Shown here: positions 34,926 through 42,321 of the stretch, one piece after another
Layout: each line of letters begins with the position of its first letter
How positions within the stretch are numbered: position 1 is the stretch's first letter
NCBI RefSeq assembly: GCF_010894475.1
Contig: NZ_JAAIYB010000007.1
Location: 1 to 50,774, forward strand
Reading direction: 5' to 3'
Source of the DNA: Myxococcus vastator
Lineage (GTDB): Bacteria > Myxococcota > Myxococcia > Myxococcales > Myxococcaceae
DNA: 50,774 nt
Notes under the pieces: generated by a model
The model's input: the letters and a program-made list of their open reading frames with translations, nothing else
Told to the model about the DNA's origin: nothing
Database searches by the model: none
Made by a program: the position numbers and the translations under genes

Positions 34926-35648
34926 TTACCGAGGGAGCTGGTCCAGCGCGTGGAGCAACTGCGCCACGGACGGGCGCTTTTTGTAGTCCTGGTCCGCGTG
35001 CGCCCAGCGAACCTCCCCCTCCGTGATGATAAACGCAGCGGATACCGCGAGCATGTGGTGGTCCCGACCCGACGCGGCCTCAATGTCGAGCCCCATGTTC
35101 TTCAGCCTCGCGAACTCCGCGTCGTCAACGTGGCGCACGACCCGAAAGGCGCGGTGCGCAACCAGGTCGGGGTCGGAGAGCACGGGAAACGGAATCTCGT
35201 AGGTGGCGCGGGTCTTCGCCGCCTCTTCGATTCGGTCAACGCTGAGCGCAACCGGTGTCACTCCCCGGCGGCGGAACTCCGGGAAGGCGGTCGTCAGCTC
35301 GCGAATCTGGAAGTTGCAGAAAGGGCACCAGCCGCCTCGGTAGAAGATGACCAACAGCGGGCCGCGCGACCCCAGTTCACGGAGGCTCACCTGGCGGCCC
35401 TCGGCGTCGGAGAGCGACACGTCGGGCAGGGCGGCACCGACGGGTAGTCCAATTCCCTCCGGCAGCGTGCCGAGTTGGTCGGCGGCAGGATGGGTGTAGG
35501 CCTTGGTCGGCGGCCCGGCGCTGGCGGCACCCGTGGCCGCTGCGGGGGGGGAGGTTGGCTTGGGTTCCTCACGCTTGCAACCGCTGACTCCCGCGGACAG
35601 GAGGACTCCGGCGACGAGGGGCGCCAGGGTGTGGAGGGGGCTCTTCAT
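34926..35648 (-). CDS. AhpC/TSA-type peroxiredoxin-like lipoprotein
   Basis: The 240-residue product has a lipobox VSGC-K, an Ala/Pro-rich spacer and a thioredoxin-fold domain of the AhpC/TSA type. The active-site segment GGWCPFCNFQ carries a CxxC pair, preceded by LLVIFYRG. Further family motifs are GVTPVALSVD and FPVLSDPD. It should reduce peroxides or other oxidised thiols in the envelope. The ATG overlaps the stop of an upstream frame (ATGA), so it was once part of a longer operon whose first part is now fragmentary. It is the only apparently intact metabolic cargo gene in the element. Confidence 0.85.
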   Translation of the reverse strand: MKSPLHTLAPLVAGVLLSAGVSGCKREEPKPTSPPAAATGAASAGPPTKAYTHPAADQLGTLPEGIGLPVGAALPDVSLSDAEGRQVSLRELGSRGPLLVIFYRGGWCPFCNFQIRELTTAFPEFRRRGVTPVALSVDRIEEAAKTRATYEIPFPVLSDPDLVAHRAFRVVRHVDDAEFARLKNMGLDIEAASGRDHHMLAVSAAFIITEGEVRWAHADQDYKKRPSVAQLLHALDQLPR

Positions 35649-35885
35649 TTGCGCTCCGGAGGTGTCATGTCACTGAACCGTTTCATGAGTTCGTCCTTGA
35701 GGGCGGGCGGCACGACTCCCTTGACAGGCTGCCTGGCGTGCGGACCGTCGCCTTCATTTCCGTGGAGAACTCCGTGGGTTGTTGGCGGGGGGGGTAGATG
35801 GCGTCTACGCCCGGTTCACATACGCTTCGAGTATGGCACGAAGCTTCGCGCGCGCCCGGTGTAGCAGCGCGCGCTGAGCGGAGCG
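35645..35885 (-). pseudogene. remnants of a sigma-factor 3' end and a following small gene
   Basis: The minus strand from about 35885 to the stop at 35805 reads SAQRALLHRARAKLRAILEA, then YVNRA, which looks like the last helix of an ECF sigma factor. Upstream the frame is broken by a stop. After it, a frame ending PPALKDELMKRFSDMTPPER-K overlaps the peroxiredoxin gene by ATGA and may be an anti-sigma remnant. No start codons were seen for either. The assignment is tentative. Confidence 0.35.
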
Positions 35886-35971
35886 TCACCACCGGCTGTT
35901 GATTCAGGGGAGCGCGGCAATGGGCTTGCCCCGATTCCGTGGCTCTCCCGCACTTTATGTGATGGGTAGTC

Positions 35972-37728
35972 TCAGGCGGCGAGCAGCACGCGGCGACGCA
36001 GCAAGTTGAAGCTGGCGCGGCCGAACATCTGGCGCTTGAGGAACTTGAGCTTCGTGATTTGGCCCTCTGCCTGGGCGTTGCTCCAGGGAGTGGTTAGGGC
36101 CCAAGCGGAGATTACCTGTCCGGATCTTGAGCGCGGAGGCCGATTTTCCGGCTTCGGAGCGCCTACCAGGGTTGGGTAATTGGTGCTCGGGCCCTTAGCG
36201 CCGCCCGGACGGCATCGCCGTCCTGCTCAAGCCCCTGCGCGAAGGTCTCCACCGTGCGTACGCCGCACGTGCGCGCTTCGGCCAGCCACTGCTCGAAGGT
36301 GGCGCACGAGGAGATTGGCTCGGCACCGTGCGTGACGCCGCGTTCGCGTACCAACTCACAGAAGCGACGTGCCAGCGCCAGGACGCGAGCCGCTTCCGCA
36401 TCCTGCTCGAGACGAGCCAGGGGGGCTGCCTCCGTGGCCGCGAGCGCAGACTGCGGCTGGACGCAAAGCCAGGCCAATTGCTTCGGCGAGGGGAGACTCC
36501 CGTTGGGGCGCGGGTTCGTGGGATTCGGGGCGTTACCGCAGCGCGTACGGGGCGTCGAGCGCGCTGGGGCCGTGCGCCGAGTCTGCAGCCAGCGATGGAC
36601 CTGCCGCGACGTGCCTCCGAAGCCTCTGGCACGAATCTCCCGCCAGAGGGCGAGCGCGTTCGCGCACCCGGTGGCATGCCGCTGCTCCAGGTACTGCAGA
36701 AAGGGGTCGAGAATGCTCGGGCCAGGTACTCGGACAGCACGCTCCGGAAAGGTTTCCGCGCGGGCATACTTGCGCACCGTGGCCCGCGCCAGCTTCAGGG
36801 TGCGGCTGATTCTCAGCAAGGGCTCTCCGGCCAGGTGCAGACGGCGTACCTCTTCGTACGCGGCGACCCGGCGGGCCCGGCTCTCCTCGCCAGCGCGCTC
36901 CTCGCTCCGAGTACGAGGGAAACTGGCGTGACGGCGCACGGGGGAGGACTCCACCCCCGGTACTTCGGGGAGCGCCCGAAGGCGTGCGTGAGCCCCCGTC
37001 AGCCAGCGCTCCACCATCTGCCGTGCATTGAGCAGCAGGTGCCAGCGGTCTGCCACCTGCTGGGCATCGGGAGCACCGAGGGCCGCCGCACGTGAGTACT
37101 CCGTCGAGCGGTCTCTGGCGATGAGTTCGACGCCTGGATGTTGACGCAGCCATGCGGCGACAGTCGGTGCCGAGCGGTCGGGCAGCAAGTCGACGACGCG
37201 GTGCGCCTCCAGGTCGACGAGGATGGAGCCGTAGGTGCGGCCTTTGCGCAGGGCCCAGTCATCCACTCCGAGCATCCGCGGCGTGGTGTAGGCAGGCAGA
37301 GGGGCCCGGTGCATCAGGCGCAGGAGCGTGTCGGGACTCGTTGGCATGGCGAGCGGCGAAAGCAGCCTGGCTCCCGCTTCTGCTCCAGCCGTCATGCCTA
37401 CCGCGCACTGCGCCGCAGCGAGCCGACGCGTACGCCGGGCACGTGGGGCGAGCAGGCCGGGCAGTCGCTCCGCGAAGGTGCGCCGAACGCACTTCGTGTT
37501 TCGACAGGAGAAGCGTCGCACATGCAGATGAAGCTGAACGGAGCGCCCGGCGGCGGGCAGGTCGGCCGGACGCCGGACGTAGGTGCTGTGCGGGGTGTCA
37601 CTGTGCGTCTTGCAGGAGGGACAGCGCGCACCTCTCCTCTCTGGGCGTGCCACGACGACAGCTCCCGCAGAACTGTGACGTGTCACGCGCTCTATCCGAC
37701 AACCAGGAATCGAGTACAACTCTCTCAT
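35972..37728 (-). pseudogene. ISL3-family transposase, split by a MITE
   Basis: The reading frame starts at ATG 37728 (RELYSIPGCRIERV). It has the ISL3 zinc finger (CPSCKTHSD and a downstream CRNTKC pair), the catalytic-domain segments DDWALRKGRTYGSILVDLE and ADRWHLLLNARQ, and an HTH (LLRISRTLKLARATVRKYA). The 98-bp insertion at 36097-36194 causes a stop at 36163. Beyond it, after removing the insert and one TTA, the frame continues exactly with TPWSNAQAEGQITKLKFLKR and ends in RRRVLLAA at 35972, the typical ISL3 C-terminus. The present product lacks about the last 40 residues, including part of the DDE region, so it is probably inactive. Confidence 0.88.
36097..36194 (-). mobile_element. 98-bp MITE, copy 1, inside the transposase gene
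   Basis: It is identical over all 98 bp to the reverse complement of 39544-39641. Its ends are GGGCCCAAGC and GCTCGGGCCC (inverted repeats of 10 bp with one mismatch, with further partial matching inward at ATTACC). It is flanked by TTA on both sides (36094-36096 and 36195-36197). It has no coding capacity. The parental transposase is unknown. Confidence 0.9.
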
Positions 37729-38076
37729 TCCCAGTAGTACTCGCCGCGGCGGCACCCTGCCGACACCGTCTGCTCCCTCGCTCGCGAATCACATGACGTG
37801 CGGGAGAGCCGATTCCGTGGACACCTCGCGGGCCCCTGACGCAGTCGTGTTAACGTCGCCCTCGAAACGGACGACTCCTTGGGTGTCCCGGTGCTCATTT
37901 CGCAGGGGCTTCCGGGGCCCGCGCATGAGGGTGTTCCCGCACCCTCTGCGCACCTTTCGTCCCCGTCCTCCTGTCCGCCCACTTCATCAGCGGGCGCGGC
38001 GCTCCAGTTTCTCGCCGATGATGGGCGGGCATTGCCACCCCATCACGTAACTGGTTCGATTTCGGGGCTCGCTCCA

Positions 38077-38334
38077 TCAACCAGCGTGAGCGTCAACAGT
38101 CTCACCCGGACACGCCTGCACCGCCTCGATCAATCGCTTCGCGAGGTTGGCGACGTCACCTGAAGCGCGTCGGACTCTCGTCCCCTGCCGCTGCATCGCC
38201 ACGGAGGGCGCGGGTGCCACCGCCGAGAACGCGCGCTCCACCGCCGCCTTCACCAGGCGTTGCTGCTCCACCAGGTACTCGTGGAGCAGTCGTTCACTCT
38301 TCGATTCCAGCGTCGCAGGGGTTTTCGTGTGCAT
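38077..38334 (-). pseudogene. small DNA-binding-like protein remnant
   Basis: An 85-codon frame from ATG 38334 reads SKSERLLHEYLVEQQRLVKA early and NLAKRLIEAVQACPGETVDA at its end. The latter resembles the start of a winged-helix or regulatory domain found in myxobacterial DNA-binding proteins, but the chain stops abruptly. It may be a truncated gene or a small protein. No ribosome-binding site was evident. Confidence 0.35.
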
Positions 38335-38391
38335 CCGCCACGGGTTGCACACCGCGACGACGGCCTCAACACCACCCCTGAACGATTACGT

Positions 38392-38475
38392 GTTCAGATG
38401 CGCGACACGAGTCGACGCGCACCCGCGCGCAAGCAGCAACAGCGCAGCAATTCCCAAGGCTTTCGTGCAGCCCCA
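38392..38475 (-). pseudogene. orphan lipoprotein signal of the myxobacterial CATTR/SitA-like type
   Basis: The minus strand reads KALGIAALLLLARGCASTRV, then AHLNT and a stop at 38392. Myxobacterial lipoproteins of the TIGR02269 or SitA-like toxin group begin with a similar hydrophobic leader, Cys, then xTTRVVxLDTG. Here only the leader and the first residues remain, so it is a broken copy. The group assignment is from memory of the motif and is tentative. Confidence 0.35.
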
Positions 38476-39025
38476 GGCCAGTCGATAGGACACTGACAGG
38501 CGATAAGCGACACGGCAGCCGGGGGTAACGACCTCAGTCATCCAAAGTGCAAACACAAGCCTCTGAGGTCTACACACGTTCATGGCTTGGCATGGCGGTT
38601 CTCGAGGACCTTGTTTGGAAGTCCTAAGTGCAAGTGCCATGGCAGTACTACGTGCCATGAGCGGGCGACGCCCTGTGGGTTGCCCGTAGGACTCCTCGCT
38701 TTGGGCGAACCCCATTGACGGGCGGAAAAGCGCACGCGCGGAACGGTCGGAAGCCATTGCGCAGTGCGGGGTGGACTATTGAGAGGCCCCACGAATACGA
38801 CTGCTCACTCACTCGCTTGATCGACGTAAGGCGCGAGGAACAGCTGCGGCGACAACATTAACAGGCATGAAGCCGTTTACACCCACCGAGGGGTATCTTC
38901 GACCATTTCGTGTGGCCATCCTGACCACATTCATCACCCTGCGACGCAATTACCCAGATGATTAATAGACTTGAGTTCGCATTCACGCTCGACTACGTAC
39001 GCCACCCCATTCACAGGAGACTCAG

Positions 39026-39376
39026 ATGACCAACCCAGTCCGCTTCGCATTCACCCAACCAAGCTCGCCGGGCGTTGAGTTCATTATCGAGTTGACGGAC
39101 GAGAATACGATTTCCCATGCACGAAAGATTCTCTCGGGAGAAGAGAAGGACGAGATTCACGTTCATGGACGCATCATCAAGAGGTCCCAGCCGTACAACC
39201 CGAAGTTTTCATTCCATCTGGACCCGAGCACCATCCGGTTCTTCGCGATGGCCATTGAGGTCTGCGACGCGAACATGGTGTACGTGGAGGACCACCTGGA
39301 TGAGGCGGGCGGCGCGTTCCTGCCGGGGGGCCACTGGTGCCCATGGGACTCCAAGCTGACGCGCGAGGTGACTTGA
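39026..39376 (+). CDS. BP74-like small protein
   Basis: The 116-residue product has a clear ribosome-binding site (AGGAGA). The sequence FIIELTDENTISHARKILSG, then VHGRIIKRSQPYNPKFSFHL, then AIEVCDANMVYVEDHLDEAG resembles the N-terminal domain of BP74-related proteins, which occur in several bacteria including myxobacteria and in Dictyostelium. Their biochemical function in bacteria is unknown. There is no signal peptide. It looks intact and is located in the lower-GC part of the element, in the orientation of the integrase. Confidence 0.65.
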   Translation: MTNPVRFAFTQPSSPGVEFIIELTDENTISHARKILSGEEKDEIHVHGRIIKRSQPYNPKFSFHLDPSTIRFFAMAIEVCDANMVYVEDHLDEAGGAFLPGGHWCPWDSKLTREVT

Positions 39377-39470
39377 GGTAAGAAAGCTGCCGGGCGGCTG
39401 CGGGTGAGTACGTAGTTCACGGCGTCGCGAAGTCCCAGCCCAACCGCGCCGATTCCGCAGCCACCCACTA

Positions 39471-39874
39471 TCAGTTCGCCAGCCTCGCAACGGCGAACCC
39501 GGCCCCAAGCCCGGCAAGCCGGGCCACGAAGGCGACCGTATTAGGGCCCGAGCACCAATTACCCAACCCTGGTAGGCGCTCCGAAGCCGGAAAATCGGCC
39601 TCCGCGCTCAAGATCCGGACAGGTAATCTCCGCTTGGGCCCTTAAAGAACACGTCCCCCGCCTGCTGGCGTAACGATTCGTTCTCGGCGCGCAGCCGCGC
39701 AGTCTCCGGCGCGGTCTGAATGCAGCGGGTCTCCGACAGCCAGCAGCCGCCCTCAACCTCGACGTCTGTCGTGCCTCCATCCGGAAAGAGCTGTGCGCGC
39801 TCGACGCTCACGGCCTCCGAGCCCGACGCGGGAAGCGCGAGCAGCGCAGCCATCACGAGCGCGCCGAGCTTCAC
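39471..39874 (-). pseudogene. small signal/coiled-coil/TM protein gene, split by a MITE
   Basis: From GTG 39874 the frame encodes a signal-type leader (LGALVMAALLALPASG), a Cys pair region (GGCWLSETRC), a coiled-coil stretch (TARLRAENESLRQQAG) and FF, then enters the MITE and stops at 39608. Without the 98-bp insert and one TTA, it continues NTVAFVARLAGLGAGFAVAR-LAN, a membrane helix, to a stop at 39471, giving 100 residues. The layout (export leader, coiled coil, terminal helix) resembles small phage lysis or membrane proteins, but no family was recognised. Its start overlaps the stop of an upstream fragment (GTGA). Confidence 0.7.
39544..39641 (+). mobile_element. 98-bp MITE, copy 2
   Basis: It has the same sequence as copy 1 in opposite orientation, again flanked by TTA (39541-39543 and 39642-39644). 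Full identity over 98 bp implies recent movement or very recent duplication. It interrupts the small membrane-protein gene on the minus strand. Confidence 0.9.
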
Positions 39875-39945
39875 TCGTCGCCCCGGGAGGCGAACTGCCC
39901 AAGCACGGCGATCGCCGCAGCCTTCTCCGCGTATCCGCTGCACGA
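39871..39945 (-). pseudogene. 3' end of an unrecognised gene upstream of the split gene
   Basis: The minus-strand frame CSGYAEKAAAIAVLGQFASR-GDE ends in TGA overlapping the GTG of the next gene (GACGAGTGA), a typical operon junction. Upstream it loses normal coding character near 39950-39980, so only its last 25 or so codons remain. Confidence 0.4.
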
Positions 39946-40122
39946 GCCCCGTCTTCCGTGGGACGGACGGACGCCGCATGCTGGCGGCGTGAACGGGACG
40001 CTTTCAGCGCGGCGACGACTGCTTGCGTATTCCGGCGAAGGTGAGCACCCATTCCAGCGCAAGCCGAGCCGCCGTACCGGCCATGGCGAGCAGTCGGAGC
40101 GTCAGCGACGCTGGACGTTCGT

Positions 40123-40290
40123 TCACTTCGCCTGCTTGCGCCCCTTGGTCAAATTCGCGTCTGCCTTGCGGATGGACGCGTCGGCCAGGCGGAGCCGGTG
40201 GGCGTTGTGGACAAGTCGGTCGAGGATGGCGTCGGTGGCAATGCGTAGGGCGGTGGCCAGCAGCGAGGGCGCCGCCAGGCAGCGGAAGAA
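40123..40290 (-). pseudogene. C-terminal fragment of an IS21-type IstB ATPase
   Basis: The frame contains TDAILDRLVHNAHRLRL and ends in a basic tail (KGRKQAK), which matches the end of IstB helper ATPases (ADAILDRLVHNAHR). The ATPase motifs are absent, so only the last 55 or so codons survive, joined upstream to an IS66-like fragment. Confidence 0.55.
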
Positions 40291-40309
40291 GACTTCCTTG
40301 GGCACCATG

Positions 40310-40488
40310 GCCCAACTCCAACTGCCGGGTGTCCACCCGCTCCGCCTCGGCGACGAAGAGGCGGCGCTTGAGTAACTCCAACCGCAGCCTCTCGTGCGAG
40401 GCTTTCAGCACGTCCCGCTCCCTCTCCAACTGCGCGGCGCGCTGCCTCTCGGCGCTCAACAGCGCCTCGAGCTCGGCGATGCGCGCCT
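40310..40488 (-). pseudogene. N-terminal fragment of an IS66-type transposase
   Basis: The minus strand reads QARIAELEALLSAERQRAAQ, then LERERDVLKASHERLRLELL and KRRLFVAEAERVDTRQLEL. This is the coiled-coil N-terminus of IS66 TnpC-type transposases. It ends abruptly at the IstB fragment on one side and at the HTH gene on the other, so two deletions or recombinations shaped this stretch. Confidence 0.6.
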
Positions 40489-40512
40489 GAGAGCCAGTGG
40501 GACGCGCGAGAC

Positions 40513-40695
40513 GTGGCGCGCTTCCTCAAGGTGCGCCGCTCGTGGGTATACCAGAAGGCCGAGGCGGGCCTGTTGCCGTGCCTGCGTGTCGGCGGGCTCG
40601 TGCGCTTCGAACCGGAGGCAGTGCGCGCGTGGGCGCGGGGGGACCGCTCGCCTCCTGCCTGCATCCTTCCGCTCCCCCGGAAGCCCAACTCATAG
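40513..40695 (+). CDS. excisionase-like helix-turn-helix protein
   Basis: A 60-residue frame from GTG 40513 (upstream codons ARD could also belong to it) contains a MerR/HTH_17-type domain: VARFLKVRRSWVYQKAEAG, then VRFEPEAVRAWARG. The spacing and the final wing are those of small phage or island regulators that act as excisionases or controllers. It may have lost its N-terminal codons at the IS66 junction. It is 31 nt upstream of the Arc-like gene and then the integrase, so the three may form one transcript controlling mobility. Confidence 0.6.
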   Translation: MARFLKVRRSWVYQKAEAGLLPCLRVGGLVRFEPEAVRAWARGDRSPPACILPLPRKPNS

Positions 40696-40726
40696 GATGT
40701 GCTGCCACTTGTGTTACACTGACCCG

Positions 40727-40924
40727 ATGAAGAGAGATTCGACCTTGAACCTTCGGTTGCCGGTGGCGGTAAAGGAGGCCCTTGCCGAGGCTGCGGAGAA
40801 GGACCTCCGCACCTCCTCCGGCATGGCAGTTCACATCCTGGCCGAGTGGCTGACGGCGCGGGGCTATCTCGCGCGCCCGGAGGCCACACCCGCGAAGCCT
40901 GCCCGGCGGAAGGGAGCACGGTAG
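40727..40924 (+). CDS. Arc/CopG-type ribbon-helix-helix protein
   Basis: The 65-residue product STLNLRLPVAVKEALAEAAE followed by KDLRTSSGMAVHILAEWLTA fits a ribbon-helix-helix dimer: a short basic beta strand, then two helices. The tail is Pro/Lys-rich. It ends 2 nt before the integrase start, implying co-transcription. It is probably a repressor or accessory DNA-binding factor of the element. ATG 40727 was chosen because the domain begins there. Confidence 0.72.
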   Translation: MKRDSTLNLRLPVAVKEALAEAAEKDLRTSSGMAVHILAEWLTARGYLARPEATPAKPARRKGAR

Positions 40925-40926
40925 CC

Positions 40927-42321
40927 ATGGCGAGCGTCTACGAGAAGGCGGGCAAGTGGTATCTGCGCTTCAAGGATGCAGAGGGCCGGTGGCGCGACAA
41001 GGCGACCCATGCGCGCACGAAGACCGAGGCCCGGCGCATCGCGGGAGAGCTGGAGCGGAAGGCCGAGCGGGAGCGGCTCGGACTGGAACCGCGCACGTAT
41101 GCGGACGGCGGGGGCGCGCTAACGGTTGAGGAGGTGGTGCGCTGGTATTGCGACGCATACCTCAAGGACCGGCCGTCCTATGAGCCCACCCTGCGAGCGC
41201 TCCGGCTGCATATCGCGCCCGAGATTGGCCACTTGCTCGTAGGTGAGTTGACCATCGCGAGGATTGAGACGTGGTTGCAGGGCAAGGCTCAAGCGCTGGG
41301 CCCGCAGAGCCTGAATCACCTCCGGGGCTATCTGGTCCGCGCCTTCAACAAGGCCCGCAAGGCGGGCAAGTGGGCTGGCGAGAATCCCGCCCTGTTGGTG
41401 GACACCCGGCGCGTTCCTCGGCGGCAGTACGACTACCTGCGAGCGGAGGAGGTTCCGCGCCTCCTGGCTGCACTGAGCCCGGACCTGCGCCCCTTGTTCG
41501 GGGTGGCCATCTATACCGGCCTGCGCAAGGGCGAGTTGCTCGCGCTCCGAAAGGAGGACGTGGACCTTGAGGCGCGACGCCTGACGGTTGCGCGCTCCCA
41601 TGACCGGGACACCACCAAGGGGAACCGCGCGGACGTGATTCCGATAGCGGAGGAGGCCGTTGCGTACTTCCAGCAGGCCAGCGCGGACTCACCCTCCGGG
41701 CTGCTCTTCCCGGCCCCGGACGGCTCCATGCGCCGTCGGGACTTCAAGGCCCAGGCCATCCTCCAGCGGGCTCTGGGGCGGGCCGGCATCGTCAGCGGAT
41801 GGAAACTCGTCTGTCGCCGCAAGGGATGTGGCTTTCAGGAGGAGTCGGACGAGGCCGAGGCGAAGCGGTGTCCGCGCTGCGACATGCGCCTCTGGGCGAA
41901 GCCGAAGCCGCGCCGGTTGCGCTTCCACGACCTGCGCGGGACCTGCGCCTCGTTGCTCATCCAGTCCGGGGCAAGCCCGGCAGCGGTGGCGAGCGTCCTG
42001 CGGCACTCGGACCCGAACCTCACCATGCGGCGCTACGCCCATATGGACCCGGCCTACCTGCGTGAGGAAATCAACAAGCTGTCCTTCGCGCCTGTCCCCC
42101 TGCATCCGCCGGAGGTGCGGCAGGCGCGAGCCGGGGAGGGGAGCGGAGGGAGCGGCTTCGCGCCGTTTGCTGCACCCTTGCTGCAAGGCATCCCGAAGCC
42201 CGCAAACACGAAGGCCGGTAGTCCCGAGTTTCCTCAAGAACTACCGGCCTTTATGAGTGAGCGGCGGAAGGGATTCGAACCCTCGACCCCGAGCTTGGGA
42301 AGCTCGTGCTCTACCAACTGA
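40927..42321 (+). CDS. int: tyrosine recombinase (integrase), Mx8/Mx9-like, att core inside the gene
   Basis: The 464-residue product has an Arm-type N-terminal domain (ASVYEKAGKWYLRFKDAEG), a SAM-like core-binding domain and a catalytic domain with Arg200 (YTGLRKGELLAL), His334-x-x-Arg337 (FHDLRG), His360 (RHSDPN) and Tyr370 (RRYAHMD). A four-Cys zinc-ribbon-like insert (CRRKGC and CPRC, residues about 294-322) lies between Arg200 and His334. Codons 418-459 are encoded by attR and the tRNA-Gly gene on the opposite strand; the last five codons (SCSTN) are chromosomal. In the excised form the tail would differ (see 34196-34537). Confidence 0.93.
   Translation: MASVYEKAGKWYLRFKDAEGRWRDKATHARTKTEARRIAGELERKAERERLGLEPRTYADGGGALTVEEVVRWYCDAYLKDRPSYEPTLRALRLHIAPEIGHLLVGELTIARIETWLQGKAQALGPQSLNHLRGYLVRAFNKARKAGKWAGENPALLVDTRRVPRRQYDYLRAEEVPRLLAALSPDLRPLFGVAIYTGLRKGELLALRKEDVDLEARRLTVARSHDRDTTKGNRADVIPIAEEAVAYFQQASADSPSGLLFPAPDGSMRRRDFKAQAILQRALGRAGIVSGWKLVCRRKGCGFQEESDEAEAKRCPRCDMRLWAKPKPRRLRFHDLRGTCASLLIQSGASPAAVASVLRHSDPNLTMRRYAHMDPAYLREEINKLSFAPVPLHPPEVRQARAGEGSGGSGFAPFAAPLLQGIPKPANTKAGSPEFPQELPAFMSERRKGFEPSTPSLGSSCSTN
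42178..42303. repeat. attR: right copy of the 126-bp att repeat
   Basis: It matches 34070-34195 with four mismatches (offset 8108 bp). It lies inside the 3' end of the integrase gene and supplies the 3' part of the intact tRNA-Gly gene, so integration keeps the tRNA functional. Confidence 0.85.
42211..42251 (-). terminator. hairpin downstream of tRNA-Gly
   Basis: The 11-bp stem AAGGCCGGTAG (42211-42221) and CTACCGGCCTT (42241-42251) starts 8 nt beyond the tRNA 3' end on the minus strand. It is the likely terminator of the tRNA transcript and is duplicated in attL at 34103-34143. Confidence 0.6.

Larger units (their letters stand above)
35941..37810 (-). mobile_element. ISL3-family insertion sequence, interrupted
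   Basis: The ends are 22-bp inverted repeats beginning GGCTCTCCCGCAC with two mismatches between them (35941-35962 and 37789-37810). The 8-bp sequence GATTCCGT is duplicated directly outside both ends (35933-35940 and 37811-37818), the length expected for ISL3. The element is 1870 bp, of which 101 bp are the MITE insertion and its target duplication. The clean target duplication shows it inserted here after the element was assembled. Confidence 0.9.
37819..39025. other. gene-poor stretch with decayed coding remnants
   Basis: About 1.2 kb between the IS and the BP74-like gene contains no convincing intact gene. Two minus-strand remnants are listed separately (38077-38334 and 38392-38475). The part from about 38780 to 39025 is clearly less GC-rich than the rest of the window and holds the ribosome-binding site (AGGAGA, 39015-39020) and presumably the promoter of the gene at 39026. 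Confidence 0.5.
34070..42303. mobile_element. integrative element at tRNA-Gly(CCC), Mx8/Mx9-like integrase
   Basis: The 8.1-kb segment is flanked by a 126-bp direct repeat (34070-34195 and 42178-42303, four mismatches) that covers the 3' 44 nt of tRNA-Gly and the hairpin beyond it. The integrase is at the right end, reading into the att core. The cargo is a peroxiredoxin-like lipoprotein, a BP74-like gene, small regulators and many gene fragments. No capsid, portal or replication genes were seen, so it is a reduced prophage or island, not a complete phage. An ISL3 element and two MITEs have landed inside it. Confidence 0.85.

Noticed and set aside
38580-38792. Minus-strand frames in the low-information stretch 38500-38800
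   Set aside because: No ribosome-binding site, no recognisable domain and unnatural composition.
39163-39468. Minus-strand frame after the split membrane gene (GGCGIGAVGLGLRDAVNYV)
   Set aside because: The first 30 residues look plausible, but it runs antisense into the BP74-like gene and has no clear end, so it was not called.
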